This document shows positions 16,052 through 26,200 of a DNA stretch of 38,799 nucleotides, piece by piece. The notes below the pieces were generated by a model that was not told the origin of the DNA, did no database searches, and saw only the letters and a list, made by a program, of their open reading frames with translations. The translations under genes were made by a program, and so were the position numbers. The stretch's first letter is position 1. Every line of letters begins with the position of its first letter. Origin of the DNA: Lachnospiraceae bacterium (GTDB taxonomy: Bacteria; Bacillota; Clostridia; Lachnospirales; Lachnospiraceae); assembly GCA_031272985.1 (NCBI GenBank), contig JAISSU010000008.1, forward strand, positions 1-38,799. The letters run 5' to 3'.

Positions 16052-16052
16052 A

Positions 16053-17534
16053 ATGAACAAAATAATCAATTCTAAGTCATTTTTTGTAGTTTCTATACTA
16101 TATCTCACTCTGCCTTTTATTATATTAATGGCTGGTTGGGTAAAGCTCTTTATTGCCGTGCCGGTCATCGTTTGTCTTTTGTTTTGTTTGCTTAGATTAA
16201 TCCTAAAGGCACCTGATTTATTTGAATTGCATATTGCCAAAAAAGAAGTTAAAACGCTCTTATTTATTGCTTTTATCATATTTCTTTGGGTCGCCATGTC
16301 GGGCATCGGAGGTCAGGCTTACCAGAATGATGATCATCGCTCACGCAACGGCGCGTTTAATCTTCTGGTAGAAAATTCTTGGCCTGTAGTCGGTAGCGTC
16401 CCCTATGAAGGTGTAGTAGTAGAACGCGGAGTTTCCTACTACATTGGGTTCTGGTTACCCTCTGCGGTTATCGGAAAGCTTTTTGGACTTCGAATAGGAT
16501 ATCTGTTTCAAATAGTTTGGGCTGTGCTCGGGGTTTTTCTCTTTTATTTTGGAATATGCATTTTGCTTAAGCGTATTAAGATTTGGCCGTTGTTTGTGGT
16601 CATTTTCTTTAGTGGTATGGATATAATTGGTACTTGGCTTTCAGGCGGCGATATGCAAAGCATAAGTCAAAGTACTCATTTGGAATGGTGGTGCAATGGA
16701 ATAGCCCAGTACTCCAGCATGACCACACAGTTATTCTGGGTTTTTAACCAAAGTATACCTGCTTGGCTTATTGTAGTATTACTTCTCTTACTGAAAGATA
16801 ACCGCTATATGGTGCTGATACTATCAACTGCCGTTTTATCATGCACTATGCCGTTTGTGGGGCTCTTACCCTACTGCGCATACTGGGCATTCTCCCGAGA
16901 TTATCTTGTTAAGAGGTTCTCTAAAGAATGGTGGAAACATTGGTATAAAGATACCTTTACCATAGAAAACATCCTCGGCGGCGGAATAATGGGGATCATT
17001 TCGTACTTTTTTGTCAGTAATTCGGGGAACAACTCTAATACGGGCTTGCACCTGTTATCGTTCAGAAACGGAGGATGGCTTGTTTGGCTTACCTTTATAG
17101 CAGTTGAAATCGGAGGAATCATATACATTTCCCGTAATAATACAAAAGAAAAACCACTCCTGTATATCTCGACAGGCATCCTATTAATATTACCTTTGAT
17201 AAGGAACTTTGGAAATGATCGTAGCGACCTAACCATGCGCGCCAGCATACCGGCATTATTGGTACTTTGTGTGATGGTAATCTCTTCTCTATCAGAATCG
17301 TTAGCAAAAAAGAGCTACTATAAGTTTGCGATATTCGTGACTATTCTTGCGATCGGTGCGGTTACTCCTGTTCATGAGATGATAAGAACAATTTCTATAA
17401 CCAAAGAACGTTACGTATCTGAAGAATATATTTCTGTAAAAATGCCTGCAAGTTCTGCAGAGGGCAAACTAAAAAGCATCTACTGGTCAGCTGATACCGA
17501 TACAAACTTATTTTACAAATATTTGGCGAAATAA
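16053..17534 (+). CDS. Polytopic membrane protein, putative GT-C glycosyltransferase
   Basis: A 493-residue integral membrane protein with about ten to twelve helices. AAGGAG at 16040-16045 favours ATG 16053, one base after the fumarase alpha stop. The first large loop contains GIGGQAYQNDDHRSRNGAF followed by NSWPVV, an acidic-histidine loop seen in several GT-C-like membrane proteins that use polyprenyl-linked sugars; catalytic acids of GT-C enzymes lie in this first loop. I cannot assign a sugar or acceptor. It closes the first transcription block, since a strong promoter follows it. Alternative: a Wzy-like polymerase, though a separate Wzy-like protein occurs downstream. Confidence 0.6.
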   Translation: MNKIINSKSFFVVSILYLTLPFIILMAGWVKLFIAVPVIVCLLFCLLRLILKAPDLFELHIAKKEVKTLLFIAFIIFLWVAMSGIGGQAYQNDDHRSRNGAFNLLVENSWPVVGSVPYEGVVVERGVSYYIGFWLPSAVIGKLFGLRIGYLFQIVWAVLGVFLFYFGICILLKRIKIWPLFVVIFFSGMDIIGTWLSGGDMQSISQSTHLEWWCNGIAQYSSMTTQLFWVFNQSIPAWLIVVLLLLLKDNRYMVLILSTAVLSCTMPFVGLLPYCAYWAFSRDYLVKRFSKEWWKHWYKDTFTIENILGGGIMGIISYFFVSNSGNNSNTGLHLLSFRNGGWLVWLTFIAVEIGGIIYISRNNTKEKPLLYISTGILLILPLIRNFGNDRSDLTMRASIPALLVLCVMVISSLSESLAKKSYYKFAIFVTILAIGAVTPVHEMIRTISITKERYVSEEYISVKMPASSAEGKLKSIYWSADTDTNLFYKYLAK

Positions 17535-17553
17535 CACTTGCCGTTCTGGAAGT

Positions 17554-17582
17554 TTGACATGCCCGCACATAAAGCTTATAAT
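17554..17582 (+). promoter_or_regulatory. Perfect consensus sigma-A promoter inside the locus
   Basis: TTGACA (17554-17559) and TATAAT (17577-17582) are both exact, with the optimal 17-base spacer. Transcription would start near 17589, leaving a 60-base leader before the pssD-like gene at 17650. This lies in the largest intergenic gap of the operon (17535-17649). A short GGCA/TGCC hairpin at 17592-17607 lies in the leader but is too weak to call a terminator. Confidence 0.85.
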
Positions 17583-17649
17583 ATGGTGTCAGGCAGGGGG
17601 GAATGCCGAGTTTTTGTTGCTATAAGGCAAAGAAGGGTATTTTGCTATT

Positions 17650-18117
17650 ATGAAAAAAAGAAAAAAAGTTTGTTTTATATCCTCTGCCGGCGGGCATTTT
17701 GAGCAAATCAAAATGTTAGGAATGGTCGCAGAAAAATATGATCATTATTATGTTGTTCCAAAGAATAAAAGTTTGGCTTCTCTTTCAGATAAGATGTATT
17801 TTGTCTGCGACATTAGCAGACAAAACAAATTGACTTTTTTGTTCAAGTTTATCTTATCCGGTTTTCAGCAGCTGATAATATTCATTAAGGAGCACCCTGA
17901 CGTGGTAATCACTACAGGTGCCGGAGTGGCAGTTCCGACTTGTATAATAGCCCGTGCATTGTCTAAGAAAGTTGTTTATATTGAGAGCTTTGCGAGGATT
18001 CATTCCCTTAACAAAACAGGAAAGATGTTATCGCGATTCTCAGGGCTGTTTATAGTTCAATGGAAAAGCCTTTTGAAACTTAACCCTAAGGCGGTTTACG
18101 GGGGGTGGCTATATTGA
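17650..18117 (+). CDS. pssD: PssD/Cps14F-like (Alg14-like) glycosyltransferase subunit
   Basis: A 155-residue protein resembling Alg14 and bacterial PssD/Cps14F, the membrane-associated partner that recruits an Alg13-like catalytic subunit. Visible features are the SSAGGHFEQIKML loop near the N-terminus, HPDVVITTGAGVAVPTCI, VVYIESFARI and the terminal WKSLLKLNPKAVYGGWLY. The GAAGGG site is rather far from ATG 17650 (12 bases). The stop overlaps the probable TTG start of the next gene (TTGA), as expected for two subunits of one enzyme. UDP-glucose dehydrogenase lies just downstream, so glucuronic acid is a likely donor, as for rhizobial PssDE; galactose is the alternative. Confidence 0.85.
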   Translation: MKKRKKVCFISSAGGHFEQIKMLGMVAEKYDHYYVVPKNKSLASLSDKMYFVCDISRQNKLTFLFKFILSGFQQLIIFIKEHPDVVITTGAGVAVPTCIIARALSKKVVYIESFARIHSLNKTGKMLSRFSGLFIVQWKSLLKLNPKAVYGGWLY

Positions 18118-18596
18118 TTTTTGTATGTGTTGGCTCCACGAATTTTAGCTTCGACAGACTGCTCCAAATGGTAGATGAGCTCTGCGATGATGGAATTCTA
18201 CCAAAAGACGGCATCTTTGCCCAATTAGGTAAGACCTCCTACCAACCCAGAAATTATAAATACAAGGGAATTATTTCAAGAGGATCTTTTCTAAAGTACA
18301 TTCGGGAGTCGGATTTAATAATTACACATGGCGGTACAGGTTGTATTATTCCGGCTCTAAAACTTGAAAAAAAAGTAATTATTGTACCGAGACTTCATAA
18401 ATATCATGAGCAAATAGATGACCATCAAATGGAAATCATGAATTTTTGCACGAATCAGGGCTACGCTTTAGGTGCTTCAACAAAAGAAGACTTAGCCGAA
18501 ACGATATTGAATTTGGATAAATTTATTCCGAGAAAATTTGTTTCAAATAATGACAAAATAAACAAAATGATAATAGACTATATTGAAGCAAATTAA
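18114..18596 (+). CDS. pssE: PssE/Cps14G-like (Alg13-like) glycosyltransferase catalytic subunit
   Basis: A 160-residue Alg13-like GT-B half enzyme. It begins MIFVCVGST if translation starts at TTG 18114, matching the family start, with a G-run (18100-18105) upstream; GTG 18105 is a weaker alternative. The nucleotide-sugar binding segment ITHGGTGCIIPAL and the following VIIVPRLHKYHEQIDDHQ are diagnostic. It would pair with the PssD-like protein on the inner membrane face to add one sugar, probably beta-1,4-linked, to a lipid-linked acceptor. Four-base overlap with the partner gene indicates coupled translation. Confidence 0.86.
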   Translation: MIFVCVGSTNFSFDRLLQMVDELCDDGILPKDGIFAQLGKTSYQPRNYKYKGIISRGSFLKYIRESDLIITHGGTGCIIPALKLEKKVIIVPRLHKYHEQIDDHQMEIMNFCTNQGYALGASTKEDLAETILNLDKFIPRKFVSNNDKINKMIIDYIEAN

Positions 18597-18646
18597 GTAT
18601 ATATTGCTAATAGTTACAATTTTGATTGGCGGAAAGGGTTACTTGG

Positions 18647-19885
18647 ATGTCGCAGGAAAAAAATTCAACTTATAAAATCGCGGTGGCGGGATTGGGCTAC
18701 GTTGGTCTTGCAAACAGTATTTTACTTGCCACAAAAAATGAGGTTGTAGCGTTTGACATTGATGTTGACAGGATAAAACTCGTTAATGGAAAAACCTCGC
18801 CGCTTGACGACGAGATGATTAAGGACTACCTCTCAAATAAAGAATTGCGACTTAATGCCACACCTGATGCGAAGGAGGCTTTTAAGAATTCGGACTACTT
18901 GGTTGTTGCTACTCCCACCGATTATTCTCCACAAAAGAACTATTTTGACACATCAACTGTTGAAAATGTTATTCAGAATGCTATTAACTGTAACCCCGAT
19001 ATTACCATTGTTATCCGTTCGACAGTTCCTGTTGGATACACTGAAAATATGGTCAAAAGTCTCGGATTTGATCATATTCTGTTCGCTCCGGAGTTTTTAC
19101 GGGAAGGAACTGCTCTATATGATTGCCTATATCCCAGCAGAATAATAGTTGGAAGTCCCATTGGAAATCCTCAAATGAAAATCAAGGCAACAGAGTTTTC
19201 GCAAATACTGAGAAATGCCGCTATAAAGAATGATGCTACTGTTTTGATTACTGACGCTACCGAAGCCGAAGCTATAAAGCTGTTCGCTAACTCGTATCTC
19301 GCCTTGCGTGTCGCCTTTTTTAATGAGCTTGATACTTATGCGGAAATAAAAGGGCTTGATGCCAGACAAATAATAGAAGGGGTAGGTTTGGATTCCCGGA
19401 TTGGTTCTCATTACAATAATCCTTCCTTCGGATATGGCGGATATTGTCTGCCAAAGGACACAAAACAGCTTCTCGCAAATTACAGCGACGTCCCTGAAAA
19501 AATCATTACAGCTATAGTAGAGGCAAATAAAGCGAGGAAAGACCATATTTCAAATCAAATTTATAAAAAGGCACTTGCGTCTGGAAAAGATATAACAACT
19601 GACAGTAAAGTAGGTATTTACAGACTGTCGATGAAGAAAAATTCAGATAATTACCGCCAAAGTAGCATATTGGGAGTAATTGAGAGATTGCGCCAAAAAG
19701 GGGCTTTGGTTGTCATCTATGAGCCGATTCTTGGAGAAAAAGAAGATTTTCTGGGGTGCGAAGTAATTAATGACCTCAATGACTTTAAGAACTCTTGCGA
19801 CGTTATCGTCTCAAACAGGTATTCAGAAGAGCTTAACGACGTAAAAGAAAAGGTTTATACCAGAGACGTTTTTAATTTTGATTAA
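18647..19885 (+). CDS. ugd: UDP-glucose 6-dehydrogenase
   Basis: A 412-residue nucleotide-sugar dehydrogenase of the short HasB-like class. It has the N-terminal NAD-binding VAGLGYVGLANSI, the VIRSTVPVGYTENM segment, FAPEFLREGTALYD, the conserved NSYLALRVAFFNELD and the catalytic cysteine C267 in GYGGYCLPKDTKQL. It oxidises UDP-glucose twice to UDP-glucuronic acid. ATG 18647 has GGAAAGGG at the right distance; an upstream TTG at 18626 is unlikely. Its presence indicates that the glycan contains GlcA or a GlcA-derived sugar, and its position fits the PssDE pair as the user. Confidence 0.92.
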   Translation: MSQEKNSTYKIAVAGLGYVGLANSILLATKNEVVAFDIDVDRIKLVNGKTSPLDDEMIKDYLSNKELRLNATPDAKEAFKNSDYLVVATPTDYSPQKNYFDTSTVENVIQNAINCNPDITIVIRSTVPVGYTENMVKSLGFDHILFAPEFLREGTALYDCLYPSRIIVGSPIGNPQMKIKATEFSQILRNAAIKNDATVLITDATEAEAIKLFANSYLALRVAFFNELDTYAEIKGLDARQIIEGVGLDSRIGSHYNNPSFGYGGYCLPKDTKQLLANYSDVPEKIITAIVEANKARKDHISNQIYKKALASGKDITTDSKVGIYRLSMKKNSDNYRQSSILGVIERLRQKGALVVIYEPILGEKEDFLGCEVINDLNDFKNSCDVIVSNRYSEELNDVKEKVYTRDVFNFD

Positions 19886-19888
19886 ACT

Positions 19889-21004
19889 ATGAAAAAAAAG
19901 ATGTTATTGATTTCCAATATGTACCCTTCGACCAAAGCAACGTATTATGGGACTTTTGTAAGGGATTTTCATTTAAAAGCAAATGAATTTTTTGATGTGA
20001 AATTAATATGCCTTCACAAAGAAAACAACAAACTGCTAAAACTAATCAGTTACTTCTTTTTCTACATAAAAATAGTCTTTGGCATATGCATTTTCCACTA
20101 TGATATTGTTTATGCACACTATGTTTCACACGTTGCAAAGCCATTATTATTCTGTAAAAAACTAAAGGACTATCGTTTATTTATAAATGTCCATGGCTCG
20201 GATGTTCTACCACCGAAGAAATCATTGGGAGAAAAATTTCTACCATATACACGAGCAATATTGCTAAAGGCTGAAAGAGTCATAGTTCCTTCATATTATT
20301 TTTTTAGTGTCATGCGTGAAGAATTTAACCTCTCACCTGACAACATCTCGGTTTACCCATCCGGAGGAGTGAACCCCGCTATATTTCATGTAATGTCCGA
20401 CGAAACAAAGCACAAAACTATTGCAAAATATGATTTATCTTATGACTACGAATATATCGGTTTTGCAAGCCGCCTAATAAAGGAAAAAGGCTGGAAAATC
20501 TATTTAGAGGCAGTATGCGCCCTATTAAGAGATAGACCCGATTTCGGTGAAAAATACCGTTTTATACTAATTGGCTCGGGTCCGTGTGAGGTTGAAGTTG
20601 ACAATTTTATTAATAAGGAAAATTTAAATGTATATGTAAGACGTTTCCTTTCGCTGCCACAGAATGAGCTTTCATCATTATTTAACTTATTGAGTTGGTT
20701 TATTTTTCCATCCGAGTCCGAGTCATTAGGTCTGGTCGGTCTGGAAGCAATGGCTTGCGCGGTACCTGTAATCGCAACGAATTTCGCAGGCCCAACCACT
20801 TATGTAAAAGACGATATTAACGGTTTACTCTTTAATAAAGGAGAAGCTATAGATTTAGAGCGAGCCTTAATAGCAGCTTTGGATATGGATAAAGAAAGAT
20901 ATAATACTCTCAAAAATAATTGTATTGCAACAGCAATGAGATACATGGGGGAAGAACTGCAGGAATCCTTTATGGATATTTTCAGGAAAGGAAATTTGAT
21001 TTGA
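19889..21004 (+). CDS. GT4 family glycosyltransferase
   Basis: A 371-residue retaining GT-B glycosyltransferase. The N-terminal half shows LISNMYPSTKATYYGTFVRD and the FINVHGSDVLPP loop. The C-terminal half shows YIGFASRLIKEKGW, FILIGSGPCEVEV and the nucleotide-sugar motif PSESESLGLVGLEAMACAVP with the E-x7-E pattern. It lacks membrane helices and should act on the cytoplasmic side, adding one sugar to the lipid-linked repeat unit. It starts three bases after ugd, and its stop overlaps the TTG start of the next gene. Donor and linkage are not predictable. Confidence 0.88.
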   Translation: MKKKMLLISNMYPSTKATYYGTFVRDFHLKANEFFDVKLICLHKENNKLLKLISYFFFYIKIVFGICIFHYDIVYAHYVSHVAKPLLFCKKLKDYRLFINVHGSDVLPPKKSLGEKFLPYTRAILLKAERVIVPSYYFFSVMREEFNLSPDNISVYPSGGVNPAIFHVMSDETKHKTIAKYDLSYDYEYIGFASRLIKEKGWKIYLEAVCALLRDRPDFGEKYRFILIGSGPCEVEVDNFINKENLNVYVRRFLSLPQNELSSLFNLLSWFIFPSESESLGLVGLEAMACAVPVIATNFAGPTTYVKDDINGLLFNKGEAIDLERALIAALDMDKERYNTLKNNCIATAMRYMGEELQESFMDIFRKGNLI

Positions 21005-23229
21005 AATTATTTAAATATTTAAAGGAAAACCCAACACATGCTTCTTATTTCGTCTTTATCGCTCTTTGGACAATTATTTATTATACTCCAATAAATACTC
21101 CCGTTGGGCGTCCTTTGCTCAAATACTCCATAGCAGGGGTATCTGTAGTTTTTTTGCTCATTAAAGTGTTACATACACGATACACGGGGCGAGAATACGC
21201 TATTGCGGTAATAATAGGTGCAATTCTTTTTATATCCTTGTTATCCAGCCATAGAGTGAGCTTTGCGGTTGCGTTTGCAGCTATATTTGCTTCGAAAGAT
21301 ATAGACTTCAATAAAACTCTAAAAACCATCTTGAGCGTTGGGGCACTGTCTTTTTTTACTTGCATTCTCGTTCATTTAGTCAGGTATGGTTTCTATGGAA
21401 GTGTTAGAAAAATACGCTATATCGGAAGTCTTCGATTAATCGTATCCAGAAATTCTCTTGGTTACTCTCATGCAAATTATGTATATCTTATCTTTATGGT
21501 TTTGGTAATCGGTTATCTGTATTTAAACTGGAAAAAAACAAAGGCTTGGTTTTGGATCGGTTCTTTTGTGGTCGGACTTTTGTTATTCTATTTAACATTC
21601 TCGAGAACTGGGGCTGCTACTCTGGCTTTGGCAGTACTCTTTTATATTATATTAACAAGGTGGCCCGTCGGATTCATGCGCGGTTTGCTTAGAACACTAC
21701 CTGTTGCTTCAATAATTCTGTCATTTGTTCTGGTGTTCTGGCATTGGATTTACCCGCGAGGATTAATTCAAGTTATAAACAAAACCTTAACGGGAAGGCT
21801 ATATTGGTCACATGAGTTTTTGACCTTTTTTACTCCAAAACTTTTTGGACAAAATGTAGATGATATTAGTGGTTATTCTCTTTCCTACTTAAAAAGTGAT
21901 AATTCCTATGTGTTGATGCTTTGCGCTTTCGGCATCATTGTATTCACTTTGTTTGTTATTTTTACAATTATGCTCTCTAGGAAAAAACTGGCACTAAAAG
22001 ACTACTTTATGCTCTCTATTTTCTATCTCTACTGCATTATGGAAAGCACCGTTACAATAATATATCTGAATTTTGCACTGTTTTTATTCACAAACCTGTT
22101 ATTTTCTCAAGATGGAGCGAACCAATCATCGATAATCGATTTTCTTGGAAAGAAAAGGCAGCAAACACTTTCAAAAAGTTACTTAAAATACTCTCGTAAA
22201 AACTCTCAAAACCTTGCGGGTTCAAAAGCACCATCAGATGTGGAAAAAATCCTTGATTCATTAGGATTTGCTCCTCTGACAGTTACCGACAGTATAGGAG
22301 CTCCAAAGTTCAAGAAGGCCTTTATTGTTTTTATCAACTGGTGCGCAATTCTTTTTTGGTTGCCCAAAGGCTCTACATTTTTTGTTCAGATTCCTATCCA
22401 AGGCGCTCCGATAGCCGGAAGATTTCTTCCAATCTTAAAAAAGCTTAAAAAATGTTATCTGATATGTATCATACATGATTTAGACTCTTTCAGACCCAGT
22501 GTTACAAATAACAAATCAAAAGGGCTTTACACAGATCGAGTAATACTAAAAATGTTTGATGCTCTGATTTGTCACAACGAAACAATGAAGACGAGATTGA
22601 TTAATGAGCTTGATCTTGCGGACAAAAACATTATTCCGCTCGGTATCTTCGATTACTTACAAACTCAGGAAAACTGCGCAGCGATAATTAACAAGCCATT
22701 TTCTGAAAACCCTCTATCCATCGCTATTGCAGGTAATTGCAGTAATACCAAGTCACCTTACTTATACAAACTACCATCACTGGGAGATGAAATCTTATTT
22801 GATTTCTACGGTCCTAATTTTTCTTCGGAAGATATGGGAAGCTATGGTGACTATAAAGGCTCGCTTTTACCTGACGAACTGCCATGTGTATTAAATGAAA
22901 CCTGGGGATTAGTCTGGGACGGAACCGAAATAGGTACGTGCGCCGGAGAAACAGGTGAATACTTGCGTCTGAATAATCCGCACAAGGCATCATTATACGT
23001 TGCGTCGGGCATCCCGATAATTATTTGGAGACAAAGTGCATTAGCTTCTTTTGTAGAAAACGAAGGCATCGGGCTATGTATTGAATCTCTGTCTGAAATT
23101 AATTCACGGTTAAAAAACATCTCCGCCGAGGAATACCAGACATTAAAGCGCAATGTCGGAATCATCGGCGGTCGATTAAGGGAAGGCTGGTATACCAGAA
23201 AGGCATTAGAGACCATCCTCACCTCTTAA
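21001..23229 (+). CDS. Fusion: Wzy-like polymerase plus galactofuranosyltransferase-like domain
   Basis: A 742-residue protein from TTG 21001, which overlaps the previous stop as TTGA and has AGGAAAGGA at 20984-20992. Residues 1-380 hold about ten membrane helices and a loop rich in Arg/Tyr (KIRYIGSLRLIVSRNSLGY, then FLTFSRTGAATLALAVLFYI), typical of O-antigen polymerase/ligase proteins. After a basic linker near residue 385, residues 400-742 form a soluble glycosyltransferase. The segments LVWDGTEIGTCAGETGEYL, NNPHKASLYVASGIPIII (N658 on) and FVENEGIGLCIESLSEI match the WbbI-like beta-galactofuranosyltransferase group. The frame is open throughout. No UDP-galactopyranose mutase is in the window. 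The stop overlaps the convergent adhesin stop. Confidence 0.75.
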   Translation: MKLFKYLKENPTHASYFVFIALWTIIYYTPINTPVGRPLLKYSIAGVSVVFLLIKVLHTRYTGREYAIAVIIGAILFISLLSSHRVSFAVAFAAIFASKDIDFNKTLKTILSVGALSFFTCILVHLVRYGFYGSVRKIRYIGSLRLIVSRNSLGYSHANYVYLIFMVLVIGYLYLNWKKTKAWFWIGSFVVGLLLFYLTFSRTGAATLALAVLFYIILTRWPVGFMRGLLRTLPVASIILSFVLVFWHWIYPRGLIQVINKTLTGRLYWSHEFLTFFTPKLFGQNVDDISGYSLSYLKSDNSYVLMLCAFGIIVFTLFVIFTIMLSRKKLALKDYFMLSIFYLYCIMESTVTIIYLNFALFLFTNLLFSQDGANQSSIIDFLGKKRQQTLSKSYLKYSRKNSQNLAGSKAPSDVEKILDSLGFAPLTVTDSIGAPKFKKAFIVFINWCAILFWLPKGSTFFVQIPIQGAPIAGRFLPILKKLKKCYLICIIHDLDSFRPSVTNNKSKGLYTDRVILKMFDALICHNETMKTRLINELDLADKNIIPLGIFDYLQTQENCAAIINKPFSENPLSIAIAGNCSNTKSPYLYKLPSLGDEILFDFYGPNFSSEDMGSYGDYKGSLLPDELPCVLNETWGLVWDGTEIGTCAGETGEYLRLNNPHKASLYVASGIPIIIWRQSALASFVENEGIGLCIESLSEINSRLKNISAEEYQTLKRNVGIIGGRLREGWYTRKALETILTS

Positions 23230-26200
23230 ATCCTTTGTTTTTTCATCTTCTCCCTTTCTCTCTTCTTTATCCACAGTAGCAGGAACATCAATACCTCCGC
23301 GCTTACAAGGAATGCGAATACGATAGGCAGAAACGCTGCCTGATCGCCCGTATTGGGCACCGGGGCGGGTGCTACCGGTGGTATGTAGTAGCTCGCGTTT
23401 ATTTCTTTATTTTGGACGGATGAGGCGCCTAAAGTCACTGTGACGCTACTTAGTGTCCCTCCTGCGGGTTTATAGATTTCGAGAATTCCTCCCGAAATCG
23501 TACTCGCCGATAGCCTCGTTGAAAACTTCACCTGATATGTACCCGCGGGCACATCTATGCTGTAGTGTCCCGTGGAGTCTGTCGTTATCTTTCCTGACGA
23601 CGTACCCGTAGGACCTGCAGAAGCATAGCGCAAGGGGAGACCCGCGGTTTCTAAAGCCACTTTTTTCCCGTCTTTATCGAGGATTTCGATGACGACGCCT
23701 GCGAGCAGGGATTCATTAGTCTCGCGGATTTCGTTTTTATTGATATCGGCATATGCATAGCCGTAAATCCTTCCTGTATTGGTGACCTTAGGCTGATTTT
23801 CAGGCGTCTTTATCGTCTCGGATTTATTATCGGGGTCAGTCGACGGCGATTTTTCACTGTCATTTAGGACTATTTCTCCGCCATTCTTTACATCTCTTAC
23901 ATATGCGCCGCTTACTTTTGAAAGCTTTGCGCGCACAAACATCGCGATTTCCTTATTCGCCCAAGCATTCATCCCATCGCCTGATAATACGACCGAGGCA
24001 ACACTTCCCTCTAATTCCAATGTCTTATAAACGCTGCCATCCACCGTCACTTTCACATTCCATGCGCCTTCGGTGTCACTTGCAAAAATCAGACCATCCT
24101 CCATAATATCCCTAAGCTCTATCATTGCAATGCCTGTCATATCGGCAGGTGCCATAAAGCTAATCTTATATTCCAAAAGCCCTGTCGAATCGTAGATGGA
24201 TTTTTCCGTCACATAGGAAAGCCCTTCCTTTATTTCTTTCTTGAAAGTATCCTTTATCGACTTTATACTAAGAGGATTCGGATAGGCATACCCTGCGTTT
24301 ACCTGCCTTGCGGACACTCCCCCATCGCTTAAATCTATGGCGATATTGGAATATAGTCCGCTCTTTGGTTCTATGCTTAGCCCCATGCCCTTAAAGGTCT
24401 TTTCGAATAGGACTTCATATGTCCCTTCGGTGACTAAGAATCTGAAACCTCCGTCTTCGGCGGTTGTCACTGTTTTTATCGCATTGCCGGTAGGCACCGA
24501 ATCATTATTCAGATTCGCCAAAGGCGTCAGGGCACTTTCCATCAGACGCATGGCTTGTTCAACGATTCGCCCGCCGTTTGATGAATATAATTGCACCTTA
24601 ATTCCTTCTATGCCCTCCTCGCCTATATCCTTAATGCCATTACGATTCGTATCCTTAAAGGCAATACCGTAAATCTGTCCCGCTCCGCCAATGAGGGCTG
24701 TAATCGTGACCTTTGTGGAATTTTCAGCCTCAACGGCGAATGTAATATCATATGTCCCCATTTCAGCTTCGTAATAGCCTCCGTCGTCGGATACGATTAC
24801 CCTTACGGCTTTCCCGAAATTAGGATCGTCCGGGTCAATACAGACCGCCCTTGCCTTTGAATTTTCAATAGCTTGCGTTTCCGTTCCCGTAACCTCGCTG
24901 ATACTTATTTCAAAGTCGTTTGCGGCAATGGCATAACCCTCTCCTATTATCCAGTCGCCCACGAGGACGAGTCCGATTTTATCGACCTTATTCCCATCAG
25001 AATCTGTTACGGAATAATTCACGAGATAAACCCCTTCCGTGTCCGTCTTTACCTCTGAATCATTCGTGATACTATTAGTTAAGGTTTCATTGTCATCCTC
25101 ATCATCGGTTGCGAAAACGCCCTGTTTATAGCTCGGATTTTCATCCTCGCGTGCCCCTACGGGGAATATGGCGTTCTTTGGTATCACTTTATACGCGGGG
25201 ACATTTAATACAGGCGGATTTCCGTTACTGATAATAAGATTAATCTTAATAGTCGTGTCCGGCTCTTCTGCTACCGAAAATTCCAATTCATAGGTTAATC
25301 CGTTTTCGATATTATTAAGGATTTGCGGGTCAATGCTTCCGAAAGCATCCTTAATCAGCGTAATTGTGCCGCCCTCAGTCAGATTATTCGTACGAAGCCA
25401 CGCATGTACATCCGCATAGCTTTTTTGTATCATGGCTTTTAAGTATTCCGCGGCATTTCCCTTTAATGTCAGTAATTCTTTGGCTTTGGCTGAATTGATC
25501 GTAAAATCCTTTCCCGTAAGCGAATATTTCGCCCCATTTACGCCCTTGCCTCCGGTTTCGTCGTCGTAGACCATAGCGCTTATAGTCTTAGTCATTGAAG
25601 GATAATCGGTAATCGTCGCCACGGGGGTATAAGTCCCCACAGAATCGGTATAGCCGCCGACACTTGATAAAGCGACCTCCTTTTTACGTCCCCTGATATC
25701 CCAGGCGCCCGCTTCGGACAGGGTTAAAATCTGCGCTTCCTTACCCGTCTTTTCGACCTTTGATTTTGCAATGACAAAGCTCTTTGCGCTTATTATATAA
25801 TTTTCATCCCAGCTAAAACTTCCGTCATCTATTATGACCGCCCTCGAATCGCTCTTAATATTCCCCACTCCATCAGTCGCGGTGTATTTCACCTCATAAA
25901 CGCCGGGCTCGTCTTTTGGAATCGTAATCGGATCGCCATTTGAATCCGTATATTCTACGGAATCAGTGATATCATTTGCGAGATTATCCTGCGCTCTTAC
26001 ATTAACTAAAATCTCGTCATCGCTTAGGTTTCCTGCTGTAGAACTTAAGGGATAGACCAATGGTTTATTCATGGAGATAGTAGGCGGCGCACCGATAGAG
26101 ACATTCGCTATTATCGTGACAGAAACCGCATAGGATGCTGCGCTTCCCGCGCCCATCTTTGTTTCGTCCACCGCGAATGTTATCTCGTATTCGCCCTGTA

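Noticed and set aside
16008-16052. ATG at 16008 as the start of the GT-C-like protein
   Set aside because: It lies inside the fumarase alpha gene and has no Shine-Dalgarno site, while ATG 16053 follows AAGGAG and begins just after the previous stop.
17592-17607. GGCA/TGCC hairpin followed by GAGTTTTT as an attenuator or terminator after the internal promoter
   Set aside because: The stem is only four base pairs, too weak without further evidence.
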